From Bacillota bacterium (GTDB taxonomy: Bacteria > Bacillota > Clostridia > Lachnospirales > CAG-274), in the NCBI GenBank assembly GCA_017543265.1, contig JAFYGI010000047.1, positions 1-64,000 of the forward strand: a stretch of 64,000 nt of DNA, written 5' to 3'. The notes under the pieces were generated by a model. It was not told the DNA's origin, did not search any database, and was given only the letters and a program-made list of their open reading frames with translations. Each line of letters begins with the position of its first letter. Position 1 is the first letter of the stretch. A program made the position numbers and the translations under genes. Positions 9,532 through 17,888 of this stretch are shown here, one piece after another.

Positions 9532-10410
9532 ATGAAAAGTATGACAGGCTACGGCAGGGGCGAGGCCCTGCAGTATGACAGAAAATTTGTTGTTGAGATA
9601 AAGTCGGTCAACCACCGCTACAACGATGTTACCGTTAAAATGCCGCGAGCAATGCTTATGTACGAGGATGCCGTTAAAAAGCTTATCGGCAGGCGCGTAT
9701 TCCGCGGCAAGACAGATGTTTTTGTAAACTTTGAAAGCTACTCCGACGAGGATGTTTCCATCACATTCAATGCACCGCTTGCCGATGCCTATGTGGATGT
9801 TGTGGAGATGATAAGAAAGCGCTACAATATCGAGCAGCCTGTAAGGCTTGACCTTATAGCCAAGTTTCCCGATATAGTAAGTGTCGAGAAAAATATAGAC
9901 CCCGACAGCAACGACAAAATATGGAAATGCCTTGAAACGGCACTTAACGAGGCCGTGGATAACTTTGTTTCCATGCGCGAGACCGAGGGTGAGGCGCTTA
10001 AAAAGGATATTGCGGAAAAGCTTAACGGCATAAAAAATACCGTGCAGAAGATAGAGGCGCGTGCGCCCATGGTGGCCGAGGACTACAGACAAAGGCTGCT
10101 TGCAAGGCTTGCCGAGGTGGAGGAGCTTAATATCGACGAGGCAAGGATAGTGACCGAGGTCACGATATTTGCCGATAAGGCCTGCATAGACGAGGAGATA
10201 ACACGTCTTTACAGCCATATAGAGCAGATGAAAAGCATAATATGCGAAACACAGCCCGTCGGAAGAAAGCTTGATTTCCTTGTGCAGGAGATGAACCGCG
10301 AGGTCAACACGATAGGCTCCAAGTCAAACGATCTGGAGATAACGAACTGCGCCGTGGACCTTAAAAGCGAGATAGAGAAAATAAGAGAACAGGTACAGAA
10401 TATAGAATAG
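9532..10410 (+). CDS. yicC: YicC/YloC family endoribonuclease
   Basis: This 292-residue member of the YicC-like family starts with the signature MKSMTGYGRGEA and VEIKSVNHRY and ends with the conserved VQEMNREVNTIGSKSNDLEI, followed by the terminal amphipathic helix EIEKIREQVQNIE. YicC proteins are metal-dependent endoribonucleases involved in RNA turnover. An upstream TATAAT at 9427 may mark its promoter, but no good -35 is visible. It heads a yicC-remA-gmk-rpoZ unit, a conserved Firmicutes order. Confidence 0.93.
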   Translation: MKSMTGYGRGEALQYDRKFVVEIKSVNHRYNDVTVKMPRAMLMYEDAVKKLIGRRVFRGKTDVFVNFESYSDEDVSITFNAPLADAYVDVVEMIRKRYNIEQPVRLDLIAKFPDIVSVEKNIDPDSNDKIWKCLETALNEAVDNFVSMRETEGEALKKDIAEKLNGIKNTVQKIEARAPMVAEDYRQRLLARLAEVEELNIDEARIVTEVTIFADKACIDEEITRLYSHIEQMKSIICETQPVGRKLDFLVQEMNREVNTIGSKSNDLEITNCAVDLKSEIEKIREQVQNIE

Positions 10411-10419
10411 GCCGAAGTG

Positions 10420-10689
10420 ATGGATATGAAGGGATTTAGACCTGTAAACATAGGTTTTGGCAATATTGTTATCGCACAGCGTATAGTGGCCGTTGTCAGC
10501 CCCGAATCGGCGCCCGTCAAGCGCATGATACAGGAGGCGAGGGAAAACGGTACGGTGATAGATGCTACCTACGGCAGAAAGACCAAGGCGGTCATTGTGA
10601 CCGACAGCGGACATACGGTGCTTTCGGCGCTTCTGCCCGAGACCATCAGCAGCAGGATAAATACGGATGACGATACAGAACAAAGATAA
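10420..10689 (+). CDS. remA: Extracellular matrix regulator RemA (DUF370)
   Basis: This small protein (89 residues) has the RemA/DUF370 signature [29 protein letters not shown]. RemA is a DNA-binding regulator that controls matrix and osmoprotection genes in Bacillus. Three in-frame starts lie at 10417 (GTG), 10420 (ATG) and 10426 (ATG) without a clear ribosome site, so the exact start is uncertain; translation is probably coupled to yicC six bases upstream. The C-terminal tail is acidic (NTDDDTEQ). It lies directly before gmk, as in Bacillus and many Clostridia. Confidence 0.92.
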   Translation: MDMKGFRPVNIGFGNIVIAQRIVAVVSPESAPVKRMIQEARENGTVIDATYGRKTKAVIVTDSGHTVLSALLPETISSRINTDDDTEQR

Positions 10690-10701
10690 GGAGCGATAAT
10701 T

Positions 10702-11256
10702 ATGAAAAAAGGCAGATTGATTGTTATATCAGGGCCTGCGGGCACAGGCAAGGGTACAGTGGTAAACGGCCTGATGGAAAGAGAAAGATATGCGCTTTCC
10801 GTTTCGGCAACAACACGCGCACCGCGCGGGTTTGAACAGGACGGCATAAATTATTTTTTCAAGACCGTTGAGGAATTTGAGGAAATGATAAAAAACGGCG
10901 AGTTTCTGGAATATGCCAAATTTGTTGACAACTATTACGGCACACCCAAAAAATATGTGCTGGATAAGCTTGAGGAAGGCAAAAACGTACTGCTTGAAAT
11001 AGAGGTGCAGGGTGCATTGCAGGTAAAGAAAAACTACCCCGATGCAACGCTTATCTTCCTGCTTCCCCCCTCTATGGACGAGTTGGAGAGCCGTCTGCGC
11101 GGCAGGGCTACCGACAGCGAGGAGACCATTTTAAAGCGTCTTGCCCGTGCGGAGGAAGAAATGTCGTACAAGGACAAGTACGATTATCAGGTCGTAAACC
11201 TGGAGGTAGAGCAGGCAGTGGAAGAAATAGAGAATATTATCAACAATCTTAAATAA
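10702..11256 (+). CDS. gmk: Guanylate kinase
   Basis: This 184-residue kinase converts GMP to GDP with ATP in nucleotide synthesis. The P-loop is GPAGTGKGT near residue 11. The GMP-binding signature with SVSATTRAPR and DGINYFF follows, and the lid region holds RLRGRATDSEE. The size is slightly shorter than typical (about 200) but complete. The ATG at 10702 has an AAGGAG site upstream. rpoZ follows 12 bases after its stop. Confidence 0.97.
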   Translation: MKKGRLIVISGPAGTGKGTVVNGLMERERYALSVSATTRAPRGFEQDGINYFFKTVEEFEEMIKNGEFLEYAKFVDNYYGTPKKYVLDKLEEGKNVLLEIEVQGALQVKKNYPDATLIFLLPPSMDELESRLRGRATDSEETILKRLARAEEEMSYKDKYDYQVVNLEVEQAVEEIENIINNLK

Positions 11257-11268
11257 AGGAGAATGGAA

Positions 11269-11706
11269 ATGTTAAGACCGTCTTATGCAGAGTTAATGGA
11301 TGTTTTAAATAAGGATACGGAGGGCAGCAACGTAAAAAGCCGTTATACTGTCGTTATTGCGGCAGCGAAGCGTGCAAGACAGCTGACCGAGGGACATGAG
11401 CCCCTTATCGACGAAAGCGAGATAAAGGTGGACAAGCCCATGTCTATTGCCGTACAGGAAATGTACAAGGGCAAAATAGAGGTCGTTCCCGAGGGTCAGG
11501 GCACGGTGCTCAAGCTTAAAAAGCCCGTTGTTGAGGAGGAGATCAAGCCCGAGGAGGACGACGATCTGGATGATGAGTTCGACGATGAGGCAGAGGACGG
11601 CGATTTTGACGAGGATGACGAGAGCTTCGGCGACGAGGACGAGGATCTGATCGCAAGCATTACAAAAAGCCTCTTGGACGAGGAAACCGTGGAAGGCGAG
11701 GAATAA
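11269..11706 (+). CDS. rpoZ: RNA polymerase omega subunit with long acidic tail
   Basis: The first 70 residues are a standard omega subunit: MLRPSYAELMDVLN, SRYTVVIAAAKRARQL and the helix DKPMSIAVQEMYKGKIEV. Omega helps fold and stabilise the beta-prime subunit. The remaining half (from about residue 88) is a low-complexity tail made almost entirely of Asp and Glu with a few Gly, Phe and Ser, roughly doubling the usual length; it ends in a helix-like IASITKSLLDEE. The start at 11269 is chosen because the AAGGAG site leaves seven bases to it; the ATG at 11263 would leave only one. Confidence 0.9.
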   Translation: MLRPSYAELMDVLNKDTEGSNVKSRYTVVIAAAKRARQLTEGHEPLIDESEIKVDKPMSIAVQEMYKGKIEVVPEGQGTVLKLKKPVVEEEIKPEEDDDLDDEFDDEAEDGDFDEDDESFGDEDEDLIASITKSLLDEETVEGEE

Positions 11707-11712
11707 AAATGC

Positions 11713-11740
11713 GGGCTGTTGTTTTGCAACAGCCCTTAAA
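11713..11740 (+). terminator. Possible terminator or attenuator between rpoZ and priA
   Basis: A perfect 9-base-pair stem (GGGCTGTTG with CAACAGCCC) has a five-base loop but is followed by only two Ts and then TAAATA, so termination may be partial. Confidence 0.5.
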
Positions 11741-11790
11741 TATAATCCGGACTGTCGATTTTTGACGATAATGCTTTGGGAGGTGGTATT

Positions 11791-14004
11791 ATGAGATACG
11801 CGCTTGTAGTCATTTCCGTTCCGGTAAGGGCGCTCGACCGTATCTTTACATACCGTATACCCGATGAGATGCAGGGCAGGATAGATGCGGGCATGCGTGT
11901 AAATGTGCCGTTCGGGGCAGGCAACAGGGTGATAGAGGCCTATGTTCTCGGCCTTGGCGATACCGCACCCATTGAGGAGGAAAAGATAAAGCCCATTGCG
12001 GCTTTGCTCGAAAGTTATCCCGTTATCAGCCGCCGCCGCATAGAGCTTGCGCATTGGATGCAAAAGGAGTATTATTCCACCCTTGGCGAGTGCATACAGT
12101 GCATAATACCCAAAAAAGTAAAAAGCAAGACCTATAAATGTGTTTATCTGGATTACGAAAACACCGATATTTCGGTCATCGACGGCATTATTGCAAAAAA
12201 CAACAAGCAGTCAAAGGTGCTGGATATGCTTATAAACGGCGACAGCATACCTATAAGCCATATCAGGGCGTTTCTGGGCATTGATACCGCGCCCGTGAAT
12301 GCTCTTGTAAAAAAAGGCATTTTAAAAATCGAAGAAAACGAGATATACCGCGGAAATTACAATGCGGCAAGGGCGGTCAAAAGCTCGCCCTTTACCCTGA
12401 ACCGTGAGCAGAAGGCTGCGCTTGATGCCATCCTTTCGGACGATACGCGCCCCGTTTTGCTGCAGGGCGTTACGGGCAGCGGCAAAACAGAGGTATATCT
12501 TCAGGCAATAGAAAATGTGATAAAGGCGGGCAAGCAGGCAATAGTGCTGGTGCCCGAAATATCGCTGACACCGCAGACGGTGGATCGCTTCGTGTCGCGT
12601 TTTGGCGATGCGGTGGCGGTAACGCATTCGCGTATGTCGGACGGCGAGCGCTACGACCAATGGCGCAGGGCGGCGGGCAATGAGATATCCGTAATGATAG
12701 GCCCCCGTTCCGCAATATTTACGCCGTTTGAAAATCTGGGCATGATAATAATCGACGAGGAGCACGAGGCAGCGTATAAGGCCGATGTGCAGTCCCCGAA
12801 ATACGATGCGCGTGAGGTGGCGGAAAAGCTTTCCGCGCTTTACGGATGCAGGCTGGTGCTGGGCAGCGCAACACCGTCCGTTGCAAGCTATTATGCGGCG
12901 GAAAACGGGAAATACCGCCTTATACAGATGCGTGAGCGCATTAACCTTATGCCGCCCGAGATAATACTTACGGATATGCGCAGTGAGCTGGAAGAGGGCA
13001 ACAGAAGCATATTCGGCAGGGAACTTCTGGCCGCGGTCGGCAAAAATCTTGAAAACAAAAAGCAGACCATACTGTTTTTGAACAGACGCGGGTATTCCAC
13101 CTTCGTATCATGCCGAAAATGCGGCTATGTCATGACGTGCGCAAACTGCAATGTAAACTATACCTATCATAAATACAGCAACAGCCTTATGTGCCATTAC
13201 TGCGGTGCGGCTGCCCCCGTGCCCGAGCTTTGCCCTGCGTGCGGGTCAAAGCATATAAGATATTTTGGCACGGGTACGCAGAAAATAGAGCAGGAGATAA
13301 ACGAATATTTCCCTCGGGCGCGTGTTATGCGCATGGATGCCGACACCACGGCGGCAAAAAATTCCCATGCGGAGATACTGGATATTTTCAGGCGCGGAGG
13401 GGCGGATATACTTGTCGGTACACAGATGATAGCAAAGGGACTGGATTTTCCCAATGTTACACTGGTCGGCGTTATTGCGGCCGACCTGTCGCTTAATTTG
13501 AACGACTATCACTCCGGCGAGGTAACGTATCAGCTTATCACTCAGGTCGCAGGCCGTGCGGGCAGGGCAGATACGCCGGGCAAGGTGTATGTGCAGACCT
13601 ATCAGCCGTCGCATTACAGCATACAGGCGGCGGTAAACGGCAGCTACGAGGACTTTTACAGGCAGGAAAGAGAGTTCCGCAGCCTTATGTGCTATCCGCC
13701 GTTTACAAATGTGTTTTTTGTGCTTATATCGGGCGAGGACGAGGAAAAGGTGTACCGCACGATAATGACACTTTACGAGATAATGCAGCACTACAACAAA
13801 AACGGTGCTTTTAAGCTGTATGCGCCGACACCTGCCGCCTTATACAAGATAAAACGCAAGTTTCGCAGGCATATCATGCTTAAATGCGATGACAGCGACA
13901 AGATAAAAAGCTTTGTGCTTTACACAATAGAAAAGCTGCGTGCATATATGCCCGTGGACGATGTGAGCATTATTATATCGCTCAACCCCAACTACAGTTT
14001 CTGA
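11791..14004 (+). CDS. priA: Primosomal protein N' (PriA helicase)
   Basis: This 737-residue replication-restart helicase reloads the replisome at stalled forks. After an N-terminal 3'-end-binding domain (YALVVISVPVRALDRIF) come the Walker A motif GVTGSGKTEVYL, the DEEH box IIDEEHEAAYK, the zinc-binding region with four CxxC pairs (CRKCG, CANCN, CHYCG, CPACG) and the helicase motifs GTQMIAKGLDF and TQVAGRAGR. The start at 11791 follows GGGAGG by five bases; an upstream in-frame TTG lies in the spacer itself. The next small gene starts 13 bases after its stop. Confidence 0.97.
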   Translation: MRYALVVISVPVRALDRIFTYRIPDEMQGRIDAGMRVNVPFGAGNRVIEAYVLGLGDTAPIEEEKIKPIAALLESYPVISRRRIELAHWMQKEYYSTLGECIQCIIPKKVKSKTYKCVYLDYENTDISVIDGIIAKNNKQSKVLDMLINGDSIPISHIRAFLGIDTAPVNALVKKGILKIEENEIYRGNYNAARAVKSSPFTLNREQKAALDAILSDDTRPVLLQGVTGSGKTEVYLQAIENVIKAGKQAIVLVPEISLTPQTVDRFVSRFGDAVAVTHSRMSDGERYDQWRRAAGNEISVMIGPRSAIFTPFENLGMIIIDEEHEAAYKADVQSPKYDAREVAEKLSALYGCRLVLGSATPSVASYYAAENGKYRLIQMRERINLMPPEIILTDMRSELEEGNRSIFGRELLAAVGKNLENKKQTILFLNRRGYSTFVSCRKCGYVMTCANCNVNYTYHKYSNSLMCHYCGAAAPVPELCPACGSKHIRYFGTGTQKIEQEINEYFPRARVMRMDADTTAAKNSHAEILDIFRRGGADILVGTQMIAKGLDFPNVTLVGVIAADLSLNLNDYHSGEVTYQLITQVAGRAGRADTPGKVYVQTYQPSHYSIQAAVNGSYEDFYRQEREFRSLMCYPPFTNVFFVLISGEDEEKVYRTIMTLYEIMQHYNKNGAFKLYAPTPAALYKIKRKFRRHIMLKCDDSDKIKSFVLYTIEKLRAYMPVDDVSIIISLNPNYSF

Positions 14005-14017
14005 AAAGAGGATATAC

Positions 14018-14416
14018 ATGAATTTATTTGATGTCAAAAGAATAAAGTGGTACAAATATATGGATAACACGATAGAAAATGTCAAGCTGTCCAAAATATC
14101 ATTTTTGGCTGATAATGAGATCGTGTTTTCCTTTCTTAACTCAAACGACGGCGGACCCTGCGGCGATCTTCGCTGCAGCGGCACCCTTAAATGCAATATA
14201 GAATACGACAGCGAAAATGCCAAAATGCCGTATTTTATACTGGATGTGCGTGTGAAAAAGCTTTCGGGAGAGGAACTTGAGGATGCACTCAAGTATTTCT
14301 GCTACGGCTTTGGCAGCAGGTACGACAGTATACGCGCAAGACAGTACAACCTCGTCAGCGTTATAGGCAGCGAGGTCTGTATAGATGTTTTGTGCGAAAG
14401 GTATGAATTATCGTGA
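14018..14416 (+). CDS. Hypothetical protein, 132 residues
   Basis: I do not recognise this protein. It has an AGAGG site before the ATG, codon use like its neighbours and no signal peptide or membrane segment, so it is probably a real cytoplasmic protein. It contains five cysteines, four of them spaced in a CGDLRC pair, a lone CNIEY and a late CIDVLCER, with no clear metal motif. The sequence looks like a single alpha/beta domain. It sits 13 bases after priA and may share its transcript. No function can be proposed. Confidence 0.65.
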   Translation: MNLFDVKRIKWYKYMDNTIENVKLSKISFLADNEIVFSFLNSNDGGPCGDLRCSGTLKCNIEYDSENAKMPYFILDVRVKKLSGEELEDALKYFCYGFGSRYDSIRARQYNLVSVIGSEVCIDVLCERYELS

Positions 14417-14547
14417 ATGTCAAAATGCATTATCACGGGGCCGATAAATTATTTGGCTTAAAAAATGTTGAAAAAATGTGACCGTTTGGATAAATATCTG
14501 TCTTTATAGATAAGAATATAAAATTCTGTCATAAGGAGGAAAAACTA

Positions 14548-16536
14548 ATGAAAAAATTTATTGCATCGGTTCTTACGCTGGCGCTTATGGCGGCATCATT
14601 GCCCGTTATGGCGCAAAATGAAAAAAAGGATTACGAAAGCTACATAGACAGGATAAGGGTATGCTTTGACCTGCCCGAGGATCTGCCTGATGTGAACATC
14701 AACAGCTACGGTGAAAATACACAGATATCGTGGCGCAGTGAGGACGGCAGCACAAACTGCAGCGCCTCCGTTGACGAGCATGGCTGTATAAAAAGCTTTT
14801 ACAGCTATTCGGACCATGATGATGAGGAAACGGCCGACAAGCTTACAAAGCAGCAGGCTATAGACAAGGCCGAAAATGTGCTTAAGGCGGTATACGGCGA
14901 CAAAGCAGGATATTTTGAGCGCGTGAATTTAAGCATAAGCGCACAGGATGTAAACCTTTATTACAGGTATACGCAAAACGGCATTCCCGTTGATGCGGGC
15001 GTGGATATCAGTATCAGCCGTGCGGACGGCAGGGTGCAGAATTTCGGCGGCCTTTGCGCAAATGTGCTGGATTATTCCTATGCAAAGCCCGAAAGCATCA
15101 AACTGCTTACCGATGACGAGATATACCAAAACTATTTAAAGACCGAAAATATAGGCCTTTACTACAATATTTTCTATAACGGCGAGGACGGCAAAAGGTT
15201 TGTAAAGCCCGTATACATCCTCAGACCCAAGACCATAAACGCATCCACAGGCGAGGAGATAACCGCGCAGAGCATGGACGATTATGTAGAAAACGATGAG
15301 GCTGCAATGGAGACGGCGGCGGATAGCGGCACGGGTGCGGAGTCAAAGCGCGTTACCGAATATGAAAAAAAGGCGATAAAGGAATTTAACGACCTTATAT
15401 CAAAGGAGGAAGCGGATGCGGCAGTCAGGAAAAACTTCCCGCAGATAAAGTCGTATAAGCTTTCCAACTCAAGTGTCACCACCTACGGCGAATATCCGGT
15501 GATAAGCGTCAGATATGACGCAGACGGCGAACGCGGCTATGCAAATGCGGAGCTTAACGCCCAGACGGGTGAGATACTTCACTTTGGCAATTACAGGTAC
15601 GGCAGCAGGGACAGCAGGGTCGATATAAAAAAGGCGGAACCGATCGCGGACGAGCTTTTCAAGAGCCTTGCACCCGATATATATAAAGGCGGCGAATACA
15701 AAAAACAGACCGATGCGGAGCGCGAATGCGTGACCTACGGACGTTTGCATGACGGCATAAAGGTAAACGGGCAGTATGTTTCGGTAAGCTTTAATTACGA
15801 CCTTTCAATAAGGGATTACAGCAAAAACTGGGATAAATTTGATTTCCCGTCGGCAAAGAATGCCGTACCGCAGCGTACTGTATTTGAAAACAGCAAGGCA
15901 GAGGGCTTTGGCCTTAAATATATCATAACCGACAATGCGGCAGTGCTGTCCTACGGCTTTATGACAAGCGGCGGCGGATATTACCGCTGCTGGCACAGCG
16001 ACAGCTTCTATGACGCACTTACGGGTGAAAAAATTAACCAATACACGGGTACGCCGCAGATAGAAAACGAATACGGCGAGTACACCGACCTTGAGGGCAG
16101 CCCGTACAAGCAGGTCATAGAGACCCTTGCGGAATATGGTTATACCCTGCCTTACAGCGAGTTTAAGCCAAACGAGCCAATAACCGTAGAGGATTTTTAT
16201 TCCTTTATAGGCATGAATATCATTTATGCCGACAGCAAGCGTTATTACGGCAGCTCCACGCTTTACAGCAAGGAAGAGGCCAAGGCTGTGCTTACAAAAT
16301 ACGATATTGCAAAGATATTTGTAAGCGAGAGAGGCTATGACGAGCTGGCGGCCAAGGACATTTTCAAATCGGATTTTACCGACGTAAGCGCGGAAAATAC
16401 GGGCTATGTTGTAATTGCCTCCGCAATGGGATTTATCCCCGAAAAGGGCGGCGAGTTCAACGGCGCAAAACAAATAACAAGGGGCGAAGCGGCAGAGTAT
16501 CTATACAAATGCCTTGAAGCAAATAACGCCCTGTAA
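14548..16536 (+). CDS. Secreted YcdB/YcdC-repeat protein with S-layer homology domains
   Basis: This 662-residue exported protein starts with a typical signal peptide cleaved near MAQN (residue 22). The middle has two PepSY-like YcdB/YcdC repeats (LTKQQAIDKAENVLKA... and KEEADAAVRKNFPQI..., with NAQTGEILHFG as the repeat end). The C-terminus has two S-layer homology segments ending PNEPITVEDFYSFI and AKQITRGEAAEYLYKCL, which should anchor it to secondary cell-wall polymer. Function is unknown; related proteins are thought to inhibit or guide proteases. The AAGGAGG site before ATG 14548 is strong. It is followed 24 bases later by an L,D-transpeptidase, so both are cell-wall genes. Confidence 0.88.
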   Translation: MKKFIASVLTLALMAASLPVMAQNEKKDYESYIDRIRVCFDLPEDLPDVNINSYGENTQISWRSEDGSTNCSASVDEHGCIKSFYSYSDHDDEETADKLTKQQAIDKAENVLKAVYGDKAGYFERVNLSISAQDVNLYYRYTQNGIPVDAGVDISISRADGRVQNFGGLCANVLDYSYAKPESIKLLTDDEIYQNYLKTENIGLYYNIFYNGEDGKRFVKPVYILRPKTINASTGEEITAQSMDDYVENDEAAMETAADSGTGAESKRVTEYEKKAIKEFNDLISKEEADAAVRKNFPQIKSYKLSNSSVTTYGEYPVISVRYDADGERGYANAELNAQTGEILHFGNYRYGSRDSRVDIKKAEPIADELFKSLAPDIYKGGEYKKQTDAERECVTYGRLHDGIKVNGQYVSVSFNYDLSIRDYSKNWDKFDFPSAKNAVPQRTVFENSKAEGFGLKYIITDNAAVLSYGFMTSGGGYYRCWHSDSFYDALTGEKINQYTGTPQIENEYGEYTDLEGSPYKQVIETLAEYGYTLPYSEFKPNEPITVEDFYSFIGMNIIYADSKRYYGSSTLYSKEEAKAVLTKYDIAKIFVSERGYDELAAKDIFKSDFTDVSAENTGYVVIASAMGFIPEKGGEFNGAKQITRGEAAEYLYKCLEANNAL

Positions 16537-16560
16537 AAAACACAGGAGAAAGTAACATTT

Positions 16561-17253
16561 ATGAAAGCAGCAAAAAAAGTAACAGCATTATTATCGGCAC
16601 TCATCGTGCTTATCTCGGCGGCGCAGGTACAGGCGCAGGATTATCCCTACTATATCAAGATAAACCGCCAGACACAGGTAACGACCGTTTATACAAAGGA
16701 TGACAGCGGTAAATACACCGTGCCCTACAAGGCAATGATATGTGCGCCGGGCGCGGGCGGAAACACCCCCCTGGGCATATACAAAACACCCGAAAAATAC
16801 CGCTGGAAGGAGCTTTTGGGCGGTGTCTGGGGTCAGTATTCCACACGTTTTGCGGGCGGTTGTCTTTTCCACAGCGCCTGCTACAGACGACCCGACGAGA
16901 GCACGCTTATCACAAAGACCTTCAACTCCCTCGGAAGAAAGGAATCCCTGGGCTGCGTAAGGCTTAGTGTTGCCGATGCAAAGTGGATATACGACAATTG
17001 TCCGCTGGGCACTACCGTAGAGGTGTACGACTCATCTACGGATCCGCTTCCGAGACCCGTGCCTATCAAGCTTACGGCAAATTCCACCTATCCCAACTGG
17101 GACCCCACGGATCCCAACCCCAACAACCCTTGGAAGAAGGAACAGGTGAAGATCATAATCAAGGAGCCCAAAAAGTTTGTTAAAAAGGCGATCAGTATGC
17201 ATATAACAACCTTGCGGAGATACTGCATGACGGCGTTACGGCCTACGATATAG
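16561..17253 (+). CDS. L,D-transpeptidase (YkuD fold), C-terminus out of frame
   Basis: This 230-residue exported enzyme crosslinks peptidoglycan through 3-3 links or attaches proteins to the wall. After a signal peptide (cleavage near VQAQ, residue 26), the catalytic domain covers about residues 30-157. The active site shows FHSACY with His104 and the SLGCVRLS motif with catalytic Cys132. A Pro/Asn-rich linker follows (DPTDPNPNNP). After codon 209 the frame yields an unconvincing tail (MHITTLRRYCMTALRP), while the next frame continues a good domain, so a one-base lesion near 17182 is likely. The catalytic part is intact, so the enzyme may still work. Confidence 0.88.
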   Translation: MKAAKKVTALLSALIVLISAAQVQAQDYPYYIKINRQTQVTTVYTKDDSGKYTVPYKAMICAPGAGGNTPLGIYKTPEKYRWKELLGGVWGQYSTRFAGGCLFHSACYRRPDESTLITKTFNSLGRKESLGCVRLSVADAKWIYDNCPLGTTVEVYDSSTDPLPRPVPIKLTANSTYPNWDPTDPNPNNPWKKEQVKIIIKEPKKFVKKAISMHITTLRRYCMTALRPTI

Positions 17254-17390
17254 CAAATAATGTTATCCACTATGATATAAGCTGCTGTGTTGATGTGAAC
17301 ACTCCGGGCGAATATATTATAAAATACTTTGCGACCGACAGCCTTGGCAACTATAACGAAAATCTTGCAAGGCTTGTCGTGTTGGAATAA
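17187..17390 (+). pseudogene. Displaced C-terminal Ig-like domain of the L,D-transpeptidase
   Basis: Reading from 17187 in the frame shifted by minus one gives 67 codons of clearly protein-like sequence that ends in TAA at 17388. Motifs VDVNTPGEYIIKYFATDSLGN and NENLARLVVLE are those of the DUF5011/HYR immunoglobulin-like wall-binding repeat. It joins the upstream gene if the A-run at 17182-17186 has lost one A. It lies 11 bases before the TM1266-type gene. Confidence 0.8.
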
Positions 17391-17401
17391 GGGGCAGTAA
17401 T

Positions 17402-17647
17402 ATGGATACAAGAGTAGCGCTTATTGCCATTATAGTAGAGCAGGGTGCATCCGTGCAGGGGATAAACACCATACTGCATGAGCACGCCGACAGGATAATC
17501 GGCAGAATGGGTGTACCGTATAAAGCAAAAAATGTTAATATAATAAGCATAGCGATCGATGCGCCGCAGGACGAGATAAACGACATTGCGGGCAAGATCG
17601 GCCGCCTTGCGGGTGTGTCCGCAAAGACGGTATATGCCGCGGTGTAA
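17402..17647 (+). CDS. TM1266-family regulator of the iron-only hydrogenase system
   Basis: This 81-residue ACT-like/NikR-C-like ferredoxin-fold protein (DTRVALIAIIVEQGASVQ at the start, DRIIGRMGVPYKAKNVNIISIAIDAP in the core, LAGVSAKTVYAAV at the end) matches the TM1266 family. Members are found next to hydE, hydF and hydG and are assumed to regulate [FeFe]-hydrogenase maturation, though no mechanism is proven. It has no DNA-binding domain of its own. Here it precedes hydF and hydE after a 240-base leader with hairpins. It starts 11 bases after the broken transpeptidase tail. Confidence 0.85.
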   Translation: MDTRVALIAIIVEQGASVQGINTILHEHADRIIGRMGVPYKAKNVNIISIAIDAPQDEINDIAGKIGRLAGVSAKTVYAAV

Positions 17648-17770
17648 ATACGTTGGTATCAAGCTCTTTTGACCTTTATACCGACCTTGATACATTGGCG
17701 GACAACAGTTTTTCCTGACGCCGAAATCATTTCAGGCGAAAGCAAAAATGCAGGGTGATATTGTAATGAT
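17648..17770 (+). promoter_or_regulatory. Hairpin-rich leader before hydF
   Basis: The 241 bases between the TM1266-type gene and hydF carry no convincing gene. A perfect 8-base-pair stem (GTATCAAG at 17656 with CTTGATAC at 17686) is followed by a second short stem (CCTGA at 17714 with TCAGG at 17732) that competes with CGCC/GGCG pairing (17719-17722 with 17735-17738). AAAATGCA near 17746 can also pair with TGCATTTT near 17786, overlapping the terminator loop. This resembles an attenuator or riboswitch layout, but it does not match a riboswitch class I can name. Confidence 0.4.
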
Positions 17771-17810
17771 AACAGTCGCGTTTTTGCATTTTGCAGGCGC
17801 GGCTGTTTTT
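17771..17810 (+). terminator. Terminator upstream of hydF
   Basis: A 10-base-pair stem with one G-T pair (AACAGTCGCG with CGCGGCTGTT) encloses a 17-base loop and is followed by Ts. It lies between the TM1266-type gene and hydF; a TATAAT at about 17855 beyond it could restart transcription. Confidence 0.65.
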
Positions 17811-17888
17811 GTATTGCACTAATATAAAACGCTCGGTCGGACCCTGCAGGCAGTATAATTTAAAAGTTGACCGTAAGGAGAGAAATTT

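Noticed and set aside
17182-17188. Programmed minus-one frameshift in the L,D-transpeptidase gene
   Set aside because: The site reads T AAA AAG and not the efficient A AAA AAG; P-site re-pairing would be poor and no downstream stimulatory hairpin or upstream Shine-Dalgarno-like site is obvious. A lost base is simpler.
17654-17720. Short frame (about 22 codons) in the leader before hydF
   Set aside because: It looks weakly coding but is too short and has no ribosome site; the hairpins in the same stretch explain it better.
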